Assembly (NCBI GenBank): GCA_015065045.1
Contig: SVRB01000050.1
Coordinates: 1 to 10,356 of the forward strand
Direction of reading: 5' to 3'
Source: Oscillospiraceae bacterium
GTDB taxonomy: Bacteria; Bacillota; Clostridia; Oscillospirales; CAG-272
DNA: 10,356 nt
Below the pieces are notes generated by a model. It was not told the DNA's origin. It saw nothing but the letters and a program-made list of their open reading frames with translations, and did not search any database. Both the position numbers and the translations under genes were made by a program. Shown one piece after another: positions 1 through 6,555 of this stretch; position 1 is the first letter of the stretch; the number at the start of each line of letters is the position of its first letter.

Positions 1-185
1 CCCCCCGTGTCTGCGGAAAATTTATTGTCTTTGTAAGACGATATATAATATTGCTGGTTGTATGGATGTTTTGTTAATGCTTATTTTTTTGTGTAAAACA
101 GTTAAGTTTAACATTTATGGTATGACTTTTTTTAGAAAATGTGAAAAAAAACACTTTTTTTGTTGAAAATTATTAGAAAAACCCC
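1..185. other. AT-rich intergenic leader, no gene seen
   Basis: No open reading frame with a ribosome binding site was found here on either strand. The stretch is very AT-rich, with several A and T runs around 120-180. A small 5-bp hairpin (GTCTT/AAGAC, 28-40) is not followed by a T-tract, so it is not a convincing terminator. The first bases (a run of C) may be the edge of an element that continues outside the window. Confidence 0.6.
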
Positions 186-213
186 TTGATTTTTATGAAA
201 CATGTGGTATAAT
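186..213 (+). promoter_or_regulatory. Promoter of the glycine riboswitch/symporter unit
   Basis: A TTGATT -35 box (186-191) is separated by 16 bp from a perfect TATAAT -10 box (208-213). A TG dinucleotide one base upstream of the -10 box makes it an extended -10 promoter. Transcription would start near 220, shortly before the riboswitch. It resembles a vegetative sigma-A promoter and is the only good candidate in front of the leader. Confidence 0.8.
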
Positions 214-247
214 GAGTCCATTAACAAATTAAATACAGGCTAAATGA

Positions 248-428
248 AGTTTGCAGGAAAGTCGGTTTTAACCGTGCCGAAGGAGTAAAGCTCTCAGGAG
301 TCATAGTTTGATGCGACTGTAAACGGATAGCACTCTGGAGAATCTCTCGATCCAATAGGGTTTATGGGTGCCGAAGGTGTAAACGGTAATTTATTTACCA
401 GTAATCTCTCAGGCAAAAGGACAGAGAA
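248..428 (+). promoter_or_regulatory. Tandem glycine riboswitch (two aptamers)
   Basis: This is a leader RNA element that binds glycine. Aptamer 1 (about 248-332) carries the conserved GCCGAAGG core at 276-283 and CTCTCAGG at 291-298. Its P3 region is reduced to a short GGAG/CTCT hairpin, and an additional AGTC/GACT hairpin (299-318) sits before the segment that closes on the 5' end. Aptamer 2 (about 333-428) is canonical: P1 CTCTG/CAGAG (333-337 with 422-426), GCCGAAGG at 370-377, a GGTAA/TTACC P3b stem (385-389 with 395-399), and the hallmark TCTCAGGCAAAAGGACAGAG at 407-426. The two aptamers abut directly, as in known tandem glycine riboswitches. The gene behind it is a member of the AGCS amino-acid symporter family, a recognised target class for this riboswitch. 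Aptamer 2 is certain. The exact stem boundaries of aptamer 1 are approximate. Confidence 0.93.
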
Positions 429-471
429 TACTATTTAATTTTGCATTTCTTTTGCATTATTAAATTCGTGT

Positions 472-522
472 TGCAGAGCTGTTATCATTTTTACTGATTT
501 AGCTTTGCATTTTTTATTTTTT
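472..522 (+). terminator. Riboswitch expression-platform terminator
   Basis: A 9-bp stem (TGCAGAGCT at 472-480 with AGCTTTGCA at 501-509, one G-U pair) encloses a 20-nt loop. It is followed by a T-rich tract interrupted by one A (510-522). The tract ends exactly at the ribosome binding site of the symporter gene, so forming this hairpin would stop transcription before the gene. Its position between aptamer and start codon fits a transcription-termination riboswitch. The long loop makes it weaker-looking than the gene-end terminators in this window. Confidence 0.68.
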
Positions 523-532
523 AGGAGGAGTT

Positions 533-1957
533 ATGGACTTTATTTCAAATTTGGTCGCTAACATCAACACTTACTTATCTAACTACATTCTTATCATTCT
601 TTTGGTAAGTGTAGGTATCTATTTCACATTTGCAACAAAATTCGTTCAGATTCGTTGCTTCAAGGAAGGCTTGAAAAGAACATTCGCAAACTTTTCACTT
701 GCAGGTGAAAAGCACGTAAGCGGTTTGAGCTCATTCCAGTCACTTGCAACTGCTATCGCAGCTCAGGTTGGTACAGGTAACATCGTTGGTGCCTGCGGTG
801 CTATCCTTGTTGGTGGTCCCGGTGCTATTTTCTGGATGTGGATTATCGCATTCTTCGGTATGGCAACAATTTACGGTGAAGCAGTTCTCGCTCAGAAAAC
901 TCGTATAGTTACAGAAGACGGAACAGTAAAGGGCGGTCCTGTTTACTACATCACAAGCGTATTCAAGGGCAAGTTCGGTAAGTTCCTTGCAGTCTTCTTT
1001 GCAATCGCTGCAATGCTTGCTTTGGGCTTTATGGGTTCAATGGTTCAGTCAAACTCAATCGCTCAGTCTTGCAACACAGCATTTAACATTCCTACATGGG
1101 TTGTTGGTATTATTGTTTCCGCTATCTGCGCATTCATCTTCATCGGTGGTGTTCAGCGTATCGGTTCAGTTGTAGAAAAGATCGTTCCTGTTATGGCAAT
1201 CTTGTACATCATCGGCGGTATTATGGTTCTCGGCGTAAACTTCAAGCACATTCCCGAAACATTCGGTATGATCTTCAAGTATGCGTTTAACGCAAAGGCT
1301 GCTCTCGGTGGTAGTATTGGTGCAGCAATCTACGTAGCATTGACACAGGGTGCTAAGAGAGGTCTCTTCTCTAACGAAGCAGGTATGGGTTCTACACCTC
1401 ACGCACACGCTCAGGCAAACGTTGCAAAGCCTCACGATCAGGGTGTTTGCGCTATGATCGGTTTGTTCATCGATACATTCGTTGTTCTTACATTCACAGC
1501 ACTTATCGTTATTTCTACATTCTTCACAGGTGACGGTGCTCTTAACCCCGCAAACTTCAGCGCAGGTACATTCCTTGAGCAGGCTGCTGCAGAAAACGGA
1601 CTTATGAACACAAACCTTGCACAGAAAGCATTCGGTATTGCATTTGGTAATGCAAACATCGGTAACATCTTCGTAGCTATCTGCTTGTTCTTCTTTGCTT
1701 TCTCTACAATCATCAGCTGGAACCTCTTCGGTAGAATCAATGCTATCTACCTCTTTGGTAAGAAGTTCGACGTTGTATACTCAATCATCGCAATTGCATT
1801 TATCTTCACAGGTTCAATTCTTTCAAACACACTCGTTTGGGATTTGACAGATATGTTCAACAACCTCATGGTAATCCCCAACGTTATAGCACTCTTTGCT
1901 TTGGGTAAGGTTGTTAAGCAAATTTCAAAAACTAACAAACAAAACTCTCTTGAGTAG
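533..1957 (+). CDS. Sodium:alanine/glycine symporter, AGCS family
   Basis: This 474-residue integral membrane protein of the alanine/glycine:cation symporter family (AlsT/DagA/AgcS type) imports small neutral amino acids with sodium across the cytoplasmic membrane. Seen directly: repeated hydrophobic segments along the whole length, an early GTGNIVG motif, and the family signature RGLFSNEAGMGS at residues 276-286, followed by PHAHAQANV. The length is usual for the family. The start at 533 is set by AGGAGG (523-528), four bases upstream, directly after the leader terminator. Control by the upstream glycine riboswitch supports glycine and/or alanine as substrate, but the sequence does not separate the two. 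Codon use favours AAC, TTC and CTC, which suggests good expression. The gene forms a monocistronic unit ending in a strong terminator. Confidence 0.93.
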   Translation: MDFISNLVANINTYLSNYILIILLVSVGIYFTFATKFVQIRCFKEGLKRTFANFSLAGEKHVSGLSSFQSLATAIAAQVGTGNIVGACGAILVGGPGAIFWMWIIAFFGMATIYGEAVLAQKTRIVTEDGTVKGGPVYYITSVFKGKFGKFLAVFFAIAAMLALGFMGSMVQSNSIAQSCNTAFNIPTWVVGIIVSAICAFIFIGGVQRIGSVVEKIVPVMAILYIIGGIMVLGVNFKHIPETFGMIFKYAFNAKAALGGSIGAAIYVALTQGAKRGLFSNEAGMGSTPHAHAQANVAKPHDQGVCAMIGLFIDTFVVLTFTALIVISTFFTGDGALNPANFSAGTFLEQAAAENGLMNTNLAQKAFGIAFGNANIGNIFVAICLFFFAFSTIISWNLFGRINAIYLFGKKFDVVYSIIAIAFIFTGSILSNTLVWDLTDMFNNLMVIPNVIALFALGKVVKQISKTNKQNSLE

Positions 1958-1972
1958 ATAAAAATTATATAG

Positions 1973-2015
1973 CAAACACCCGTAACGATATTTCGTTACG
2001 GGTGTTTGTTTTTTT
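1973..2015 (+). terminator. Strong terminator between convergent genes
   Basis: A perfect 16-bp stem (1973-1988 with 1993-2008) with a 4-nt loop is followed by seven T residues (2009-2015). It terminates the symporter transcript. It ends three bases from the stop codon of the convergent lipoprotein gene. The opposite strand has a T-containing run beyond the stem (about 1960-1966), so it may also serve the minus-strand gene. Confidence 0.95.
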
Positions 2016-2018
2016 ATA

Positions 2019-2942
2019 TTAGTTTACGGAGAAATCGTATTTCTGGAATTTATATCCGTAGGTGTCTGCAAATATTTCCGCTTCTGAATCTGAAACACCG
2101 TATATTGTAATTTTTCTTGTATCATTGAATGCTTCGTAGTTGATCTCTTCTACGTTTTTGGGGATATATATTTTTTCAAGCTTTTCGCAAACAGAGAATG
2201 CGTATGCATCGATCGTTGTTACTCCGTTTGAAACGTACATTTCGGTTATGTTTGTTCCTGACAAGACGCCCATAGACAATTTCTTAACTGATTCGGGGAA
2301 CTGAATGCTTTCAATAGCTGTGCAATAAGAGAACGCATATTCTCCGATTTCTTTTAAATTTTGATTAAGTGATATATCTTTTAAAGCTATACATCCTGCG
2401 AAAGAGTTGTTTCCGATTTTTTCGAGGTTTTTGCCTGCCTTAAATGATGTCAATGATTTACAGCTGTAGAATGCGTAGTCATCGATCGTTTTGACAGAAT
2501 CGGGGAGATCTATTGACGTGATCGCACCTCCGCCGAATGCGTTATTTCCGATTCTTTCTACTCCGTCAGGGATAGTAATTTCTTTTAACAAAGGACAGAA
2601 ATTAAACATTCCGTCGCTGATTTCTTTAATGTTTCCTTTGATTTCGATCGAAACGAGGTTAGGGCATCTTCTGAAAGCGTAGTTTCCGATTTTTGTAACG
2701 GTTTCCGGTACAACAGCCGTTTTTATGAGCGCTGTGTCAAACGCTTTTGATGCTATCTCGACAACCTTCTTTCCGTTGATTTCCGTAGGGATAACCATAT
2801 CCATATTTTCGCCTGTATATCCTGTTATGGCAATTCCGCCCTCAACTTTGGTATAAGTAAAGCCCGATTTGTTTCCGCACGCGCAGAGGACACAGATTAA
2901 ACTCACCAAAACCAATGCAAATAAGGTAATATTTCTCTTCAT
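2019..2942 (-). CDS. BspA-type leucine-rich-repeat lipoprotein
   Basis: This 307-residue predicted surface lipoprotein has a signal peptide of K2-R3, a hydrophobic core at about 5-18 and a lipobox LCAC with the lipidated cysteine at residue 22. Residues 50-282 consist of about ten repeats of 22-23 residues with the pattern IP-x2-V-x2-IG-x2-AF-x2-C-x2-L, the LRR_5/BspA (Treponema pallidum-type) repeat. Clear units begin near residues 78, 102, 124, 146, 169, 192, 215, 237 and 260. The tail (about 284-302), ending in GYKF, is typical of the cap of these proteins. The family is known for surface display and host or protein binding in gut and oral bacteria, but no ligand can be read from the sequence. 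The ribosome binding site AGGTGG (2951-2946) lies three bases before the start, which is short but acceptable. The gene stands alone, convergent to the symporter gene and divergent from the epimerase gene. Confidence 0.9.
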   Translation of the reverse strand: MKRNITLFALVLVSLICVLCACGNKSGFTYTKVEGGIAITGYTGENMDMVIPTEINGKKVVEIASKAFDTALIKTAVVPETVTKIGNYAFRRCPNLVSIEIKGNIKEISDGMFNFCPLLKEITIPDGVERIGNNAFGGGAITSIDLPDSVKTIDDYAFYSCKSLTSFKAGKNLEKIGNNSFAGCIALKDISLNQNLKEIGEYAFSYCTAIESIQFPESVKKLSMGVLSGTNITEMYVSNGVTTIDAYAFSVCEKLEKIYIPKNVEEINYEAFNDTRKITIYGVSDSEAEIFADTYGYKFQKYDFSVN

Positions 2943-2983
2943 AATCCACCTGTTATTTAGTTTTCAAAAATTCATTTACGCTT

Positions 2984-3013
2984 ATTATACTACTTTTGTA
3001 GAATATATTTCAA
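2984..3013 (-). promoter_or_regulatory. Promoter of the LRR lipoprotein gene
   Basis: On the minus strand, TTGAAA (3013-3008) is followed after 18 bp by a perfect TATAAT (2989-2984). The start codon is at 2942, leaving a short leader of about 35 nt. Only the sequence match supports it. Confidence 0.7.
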
Positions 3014-3040
3014 TAAAATAGAATAAAATTTACAATTTTG

Positions 3041-3070
3041 TGGACAAAAGAGTGAAAATAGTGATATAAT
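3041..3070 (+). promoter_or_regulatory. Promoter of the aldose epimerase gene
   Basis: TGGACA (3041-3046) is followed after 18 bp by TATAAT (3065-3070), preceded by TGA, an extended -10 arrangement. The start codon lies 40 bp downstream. It is divergent from the promoter of the LRR lipoprotein gene; the two -35 boxes are 27 bp apart and do not overlap. Confidence 0.75.
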
Positions 3071-3110
3071 GAGTGTATACAATATTGTTTAAAAAAAGAG
3101 GTTAACTACT

Positions 3111-3959
3111 ATGGTATATTTACAGAATGAAGAACTCAAGGTCGAGTTGAAAGAAATCGGCGGAGAAATCGTTTCCGTTGAGACAAAAGAGGGCAAGCAG
3201 GGTATCTGGAACGGTGATGAAAAGTTCTGGAAGGGCAGAGCACCCCATCTTTTCCCCATTTGCGGAAGACTCAGAGATAACAAATACATATATGAAGGAA
3301 AAGAATATACTCTTCTCAGCCATGGTTTTTCAAGATTTATGGAATATAAGGTTGAAGAAAAGACCGACACATCAGTAACTTTTACCGTTACAGAAACAGA
3401 AGAAACGTTGAAGGACTATCCCTTTAACTTTGTGTTTAAGATCAAATACACCCTCAGAGGCAGACAGATCGATACAGAATATATTATCGAGAACACAAAT
3501 GACAAGATGATGTATTTCTCTGTAGGCGGACATGAAGGCTATATGTGCGAGGGCGGAATCGAAAATTATTATATTGAATTTGACAAGAACGTAACTCTCG
3601 ATACACACGTTGTTGAAGGTCCCATTATAAGACACGAAACAGAAAGAATTCTCGAAAACAGCAATATTCTTCCCCTTAAGAATGATTATTTCAAGATCGA
3701 CGCTCTTATTTTCAAGGATATTGATTTTGATGCTGTTACTATCAAGAAAAACGATGGTACATTTAACGTAAGAATCGATTTCAAGGGATTTGAAAACTTG
3801 GTTCTTTGGACAATTCCCGGAGCGCCCTATCTCTGCGTTGAGCCTTGGTTCGGACTTCACGATTTTGTTGACAGTGATTATATCTTCGAAAACAAATATT
3901 CTATCCAGAAGCTCGAAGCAGGAAAGACATTTAACGCAGTACATACAATGACTTTCTAA
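3111..3959 (+). CDS. Aldose 1-epimerase family protein (LacX-like)
   Basis: This 282-residue cytoplasmic protein belongs to the galactose mutarotase-like superfamily, closest in look to the LacX subgroup. These enzymes interconvert alpha and beta anomers of aldoses. Visible family motifs are APHLFPICGRL (44-54), SHGFSRF (70-76, H71), GGHEGY (139-144, H141) and CVEPWFGLHD (242-251). E244 matches the catalytic base and the histidines match the usual sugar-binding and acid positions. The length is usual for LacX-type members. Ribosome binding site AAGAGG (3096-3101) lies nine bases upstream. The gene is flanked by its own promoter and terminator, and no sugar pathway genes are adjacent, so the actual sugar (galactose, glucose or a derivative) is unknown. 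Catalytic residues are assigned from family knowledge, not alignment. Confidence 0.88.
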   Translation: MVYLQNEELKVELKEIGGEIVSVETKEGKQGIWNGDEKFWKGRAPHLFPICGRLRDNKYIYEGKEYTLLSHGFSRFMEYKVEEKTDTSVTFTVTETEETLKDYPFNFVFKIKYTLRGRQIDTEYIIENTNDKMMYFSVGGHEGYMCEGGIENYYIEFDKNVTLDTHVVEGPIIRHETERILENSNILPLKNDYFKIDALIFKDIDFDAVTIKKNDGTFNVRIDFKGFENLVLWTIPGAPYLCVEPWFGLHDFVDSDYIFENKYSIQKLEAGKTFNAVHTMTF

Positions 3960-3972
3960 TATTTAAAAAAAT

Positions 3973-4005
3973 AAAAATCCACTCAAAGTATGAGTGGATT
4001 TTTTT
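3973..4005 (+). terminator. Bidirectional terminator
   Basis: A perfect 13-bp stem (3973-3985 with 3991-4003) with a 5-nt loop has a T-run on its right side and an A-rich run on its left. It can therefore end the epimerase transcript on the plus strand and the UPF0210 gene (stop at 4022) on the minus strand. Confidence 0.92.
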
Positions 4006-4021
4006 ATTTGATTATAACAAA

Positions 4022-5380
4022 TTAGTTCTTCAAGCTGTGAATGGGCGCGGGAACACGGCCTCCGCGGTGAATAAACTGTGCGGGGGAATTTGTGTTTACG
4101 TGCATAACGGGAGCTTCGCCGAGAAGTCCGCCGAATACAACGCTGTCGCCCTCTTTCTTGCCGTATGCGGGAATAACTCTGACTGCAGTTGTTTTTGTGT
4201 TTGCAACACCGATCGAAATTTCGTCGGCAATAATACCGCAGATAACTTCCGCAGGAGTATCTCCGGGAATCGCTATCATATCGAGACCAACCGAGCAAAC
4301 CGCTGTCATAGCTTCAAGCTTTTCAAGTGTCAAAGCACCGCAAGCTGCAGCGCTTATCATACCTGCATCCTCTGATACGGGAATAAATGCGCCCGAAAGA
4401 CCACCAACGTGAGATGATGCCATAACGCCACCCTTTTTAACTGCGTCGTTAAGCAATGCGAGTGCTGCTGTTGTTCCGTGTGCACCGCACTTTTCAAGAC
4501 CCATACCCTCAAGAATATAAGCAACAGAGTCGCCTACTGCGGGAGTGGGAGCCAATGACAAGTCAACTATACCAAAAGGAACGTCAAGTCTTCTTGATGC
4601 TTCGTGAGCAACGAGCTGACCAACTCTTGTAATTTTGAATGCAGTCTTTTTAATAACTTCAGCAAGCTCGTCGATTCTGCAGTTTCCTGCGCGCTTGATC
4701 GCACTTGCAACAACACCGGGGCCTGATACGCCGACGTTGATAACCTTTTCGTTTTCACCGATTCCGTGGAACGCGCCTGCCATAAAGGGGTTGTCCTGAG
4801 GAACGTTTGCAAATACAACGAACTTTGCGCAGCCGATAGAATCTCTGTCTTTTGTGAGGTATGCTGCCTTTTTGATAATGTCGCCCATTTTTGCGAGAGC
4901 GTCCATATTGATACCTGCTTTTGTGGAAGCTACGTTTACAGATGAACAAACGAGGTTTGTTTCTGCAAGAGCCTGAGGAATAGCTTCAATAAGGTTGGCA
5001 GAGCCGAGTGTCATACCCTTTTCAACCAAAGCGCCAAAACCGCCGATAAAGTTTATTCCGAGTGTGTTTGCCGCTCTGTCGAGAGTGTGAGCAATTCTTA
5101 CGTAACCGTCGGGAGAAATACCGCCGCCGATAAGTGAGATAGGTGTAAGAGATACACGCTTGTTTATGATCGGAATACCATACTGTTTTTCAATTTTTTC
5201 AGCCTCGGAAACAAGGTTTTCGGCAGTCTTTGTGATCTTGTCGTAAATCTTGTCGTTGAGTCTGTTTTCGTCATCGCTAACGCAGTCGAAAAGCGAGATA
5301 CCCATAGTAACTGTACGGATATCGAGGTTTTCGTCGCGTATCATATTTATAGTTTCTTGAATATCATGAATATTTATCAT
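4022..5380 (-). CDS. UPF0210/DUF711 'PFL family' protein
   Basis: This 452-residue soluble protein belongs to the conserved family annotated UPF0210 (DUF711, 'PFL family protein'), whose biochemical role is not established to my knowledge. Recognisable conserved stretches are FIGGFGALVEKG (111-122), SSVNVASTKAGINMDA (146-161), a central FANVPQDNPFMAGAFHG, NVGVSGPGVV, DLSLAPTPAVGDSVAYILE and MASSHVGGLSGAFIPVSEDA. The length is full for the family. Although the family name refers to pyruvate formate-lyase, I see no glycyl-radical motif near the C-terminus: the HRGGRVPAP segment there does not fit it. The ribosome binding site GGGTGA lies a few bases upstream. The gene starts 13 bp after the stop of the ACT-domain gene, so the two are almost certainly cotranscribed and probably act together. 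Codon use is of the biased type seen in the symporter and gpmI genes. Confidence 0.9.
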   Translation of the reverse strand: MINIHDIQETINMIRDENLDIRTVTMGISLFDCVSDDENRLNDKIYDKITKTAENLVSEAEKIEKQYGIPIINKRVSLTPISLIGGGISPDGYVRIAHTLDRAANTLGINFIGGFGALVEKGMTLGSANLIEAIPQALAETNLVCSSVNVASTKAGINMDALAKMGDIIKKAAYLTKDRDSIGCAKFVVFANVPQDNPFMAGAFHGIGENEKVINVGVSGPGVVASAIKRAGNCRIDELAEVIKKTAFKITRVGQLVAHEASRRLDVPFGIVDLSLAPTPAVGDSVAYILEGMGLEKCGAHGTTAALALLNDAVKKGGVMASSHVGGLSGAFIPVSEDAGMISAAACGALTLEKLEAMTAVCSVGLDMIAIPGDTPAEVICGIIADEISIGVANTKTTAVRVIPAYGKKEGDSVVFGGLLGEAPVMHVNTNSPAQFIHRGGRVPAPIHSLKN

Positions 5381-5393
5381 ATCAAATCACCCA

Positions 5394-5663
5394 TTAGATT
5401 CTGTGCATTGAATTGAAGATATCTTCGTGCATTGTATGTATTTCAAGATTGTTGTTTTTACCCATTTCTGACATAACATCAACAAAGTTGTTGAAGTCGA
5501 TCGTAATATTGTCGATGTCTACGAGCATAATCATTACAAAATAATTTTGAAGGATCGTCTGTGAAACGTCAACTATGTTTACGCTATGCTCTGCGCAGAT
5601 GTTTGCGGTCTTAGCAATAATACCGATATTGTCCTTTCCTGTTACACTGATTACAGCCTGCAT
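5394..5663 (-). CDS. ACT-domain protein (UPF0237)
   Basis: This 89-residue stand-alone ACT-domain protein is a small alpha/beta domain that usually binds amino acids and controls partner enzymes. The opening strand and turn, with VTGKDNIGIIAKTA (7-20), then VDVSQTIL (31-38) and FVMIMLVDI (42-50), follow the ACT pattern. The GKDN-IG turn is the usual ligand-binding region. The length matches UPF0237 members. Ribosome binding site GGAGGA (5676-5671) lies seven bases upstream. It is the first gene of a two-gene operon with the UPF0210 protein. In Streptococcus pneumoniae the same pair sits side by side (SP0238/SP0239, from memory). The likely role is the regulatory or ligand-sensing partner of the downstream protein, but the ligand is unknown. 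Confidence 0.9.
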   Translation of the reverse strand: MQAVISVTGKDNIGIIAKTANICAEHSVNIVDVSQTILQNYFVMIMLVDIDNITIDFNNFVDVMSEMGKNNNLEIHTMHEDIFNSMHRI

Positions 5664-5708
5664 AAATTATTCCTCCGTATTGCATATATAATATTATAAT
5701 TACATTTA

Positions 5709-5737
5709 AGTATACCTTATTTTTCTACAGTTGTCAA
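5709..5737 (-). promoter_or_regulatory. Promoter of the ACT-UPF0210 operon
   Basis: On the minus strand, a perfect TTGACA (5737-5732) is followed after exactly 17 bp by TATACT (5714-5709). The start codon of the ACT gene is about 46 bp downstream. It is the closest match to the full sigma-A consensus in the window. Confidence 0.85.
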
Positions 5738-5832
5738 CACTGAACAGACACCTGCAGATGCAGTTTTACCGAATATTCACATATATTTTTGAATAGTATT
5801 GATTATAGACAAAAATAAGGAGAGTGTAATTT

Positions 5833-6354
5833 ATGTCAAAGAAAATATTTGTGTCGATTTTATTGGTAATAGGTCTGTTTTTGTGTGGTTGCTCAAATAA
5901 ACCTAAAGAATTTTTGGAGTATCAAAAAAGTAATTTCAGTTCCGAAGCAACGCTTGAGATCAACTCGGAAAAATATTCGGTAAGTATAGAAAAAACGGCT
6001 GAAGATACATATAAAATAACGTTTCTGTCTCCCGAAAACATGAAGGGTGTATTTGTTGAGAAAAACGGCGAATCAATAGTATATTCGGTCGGAAGCGTGA
6101 GTATTCCGATGGAAAGCGGAACGAATCTCATTGCTGATATGACTGAGGTGTTTAACCTTACAAAAGAAAATCTTGTTTCCGAAAAAGACGAAATGTTTAA
6201 CGGCGTTAAGGTCAATACAAAGAGGTTTGATTGTGATTATGGGAACGCAATAGTTTACTTGTCATTGGAAACGATGTTGCCTATACGAATAGAGGCTGAT
6301 ATAGACGGGGACCTTGTCATAATGTCGTTTTCAAGCTTTGTTATTTCAGAATGA
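5833..6354 (+). CDS. Small lipoprotein of unknown function
   Basis: This 173-residue predicted membrane-anchored lipoprotein is one I do not assign to a named family. Seen: an N-terminal KK, a hydrophobic stretch at about 5-16 and lipobox LCGC with the lipidated cysteine at residue 20. The remainder is rich in short alternating beta-type segments (for example 39-51, 58-64, 71-78 and 84-91). This is compatible with a LolA/LppX-like or similar open beta-sheet fold, but that is only an impression. The ribosome binding site AAGGAG (5817-5822) lies ten bases before the ATG. Codon use is less biased and more AT-ending than in gpmI or the symporter gene. The gene is divergent from the ACT-UPF0210 operon, and 420 bp without a gene separate it from gpmI. 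No convincing promoter was found for it. Confidence 0.82.
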   Translation: MSKKIFVSILLVIGLFLCGCSNKPKEFLEYQKSNFSSEATLEINSEKYSVSIEKTAEDTYKITFLSPENMKGVFVEKNGESIVYSVGSVSIPMESGTNLIADMTEVFNLTKENLVSEKDEMFNGVKVNTKRFDCDYGNAIVYLSLETMLPIRIEADIDGDLVIMSFSSFVISE

Positions 6355-6414
6355 AATATTATAAGCTCGTATGGGCGTACTGTGAACACCCGTTTTAGAG
6401 TGAATTTAATTTAA

Positions 6415-6463
6415 GCCCTCATCTGTGAGGAGGGTGGCAGCCGAAGGCTGACGGGAGGAGAGC
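6415..6463. repeat. Palindromic intergenic element A
   Basis: Two adjacent hairpins are seen: CCTCA/TGAGG (6417-6421 with 6426-6430, loop TCTG) and CAGCC/GGCTG (6438-6442 with 6446-6450, loop GAA). Purine-rich flanks (GGAGGGTGG before and GGGAGGAGA after the second hairpin) give it an extended structure. The layout resembles short dispersed intergenic repeats common in Clostridia genomes, recalled in general terms only. A second copy is not present in this window. Confidence 0.5.
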
Positions 6464-6505
6464 TCGGTGGTGGATTTATAATCGGTTTATGTCTTATGCT
6501 TATGC

Positions 6506-6526
6506 GGGACGTCGAGGCGCCGTCCC
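6506..6526. repeat. Palindromic intergenic element B
   Basis: GGGACG (6506-6511) and CGTCCC (6521-6526) form a 6-bp GC-rich stem around a 9-nt loop. The sequence is a style of repeat often seen between genes of this group of bacteria (recollection, unverified). No other copy occurs in the window. Confidence 0.45.
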
Positions 6527-6555
6527 TACCAATTAAGGAATATTATCTAATTGTA

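Noticed and set aside
28..40. Small hairpin GTCTT/AAGAC as a terminator of an upstream gene
   Set aside because: Only 5 bp with a 3-nt loop and no T-tract on either side.
3372..3944. A 190-codon minus-strand open frame
   Set aside because: It lies wholly antisense to the aldose epimerase, whose motifs are unmistakable. It has no recognisable domain and would be odd Cys/Ile-rich protein.
4022..4120. A glycyl-radical site near the C-terminus of the UPF0210 protein, suggested by the 'PFL' family name
   Set aside because: The HRGGRVPAP segment does not fit the R-[VI]-[CSA]-G-[FYW] type motif, and no activating enzyme is encoded nearby.
4037..4412. Plus-strand open frames opposite the UPF0210 gene
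   Set aside because: Both are shadows of a well-supported coding region with strong codon bias. No independent protein features are seen.
5776..5809. A promoter for the small lipoprotein gene (TTCACA ... TATTGA or TATAGA)
   Set aside because: Spacing is 15 or 22 bp and both -10 boxes are poor. Too weak to report as a feature.
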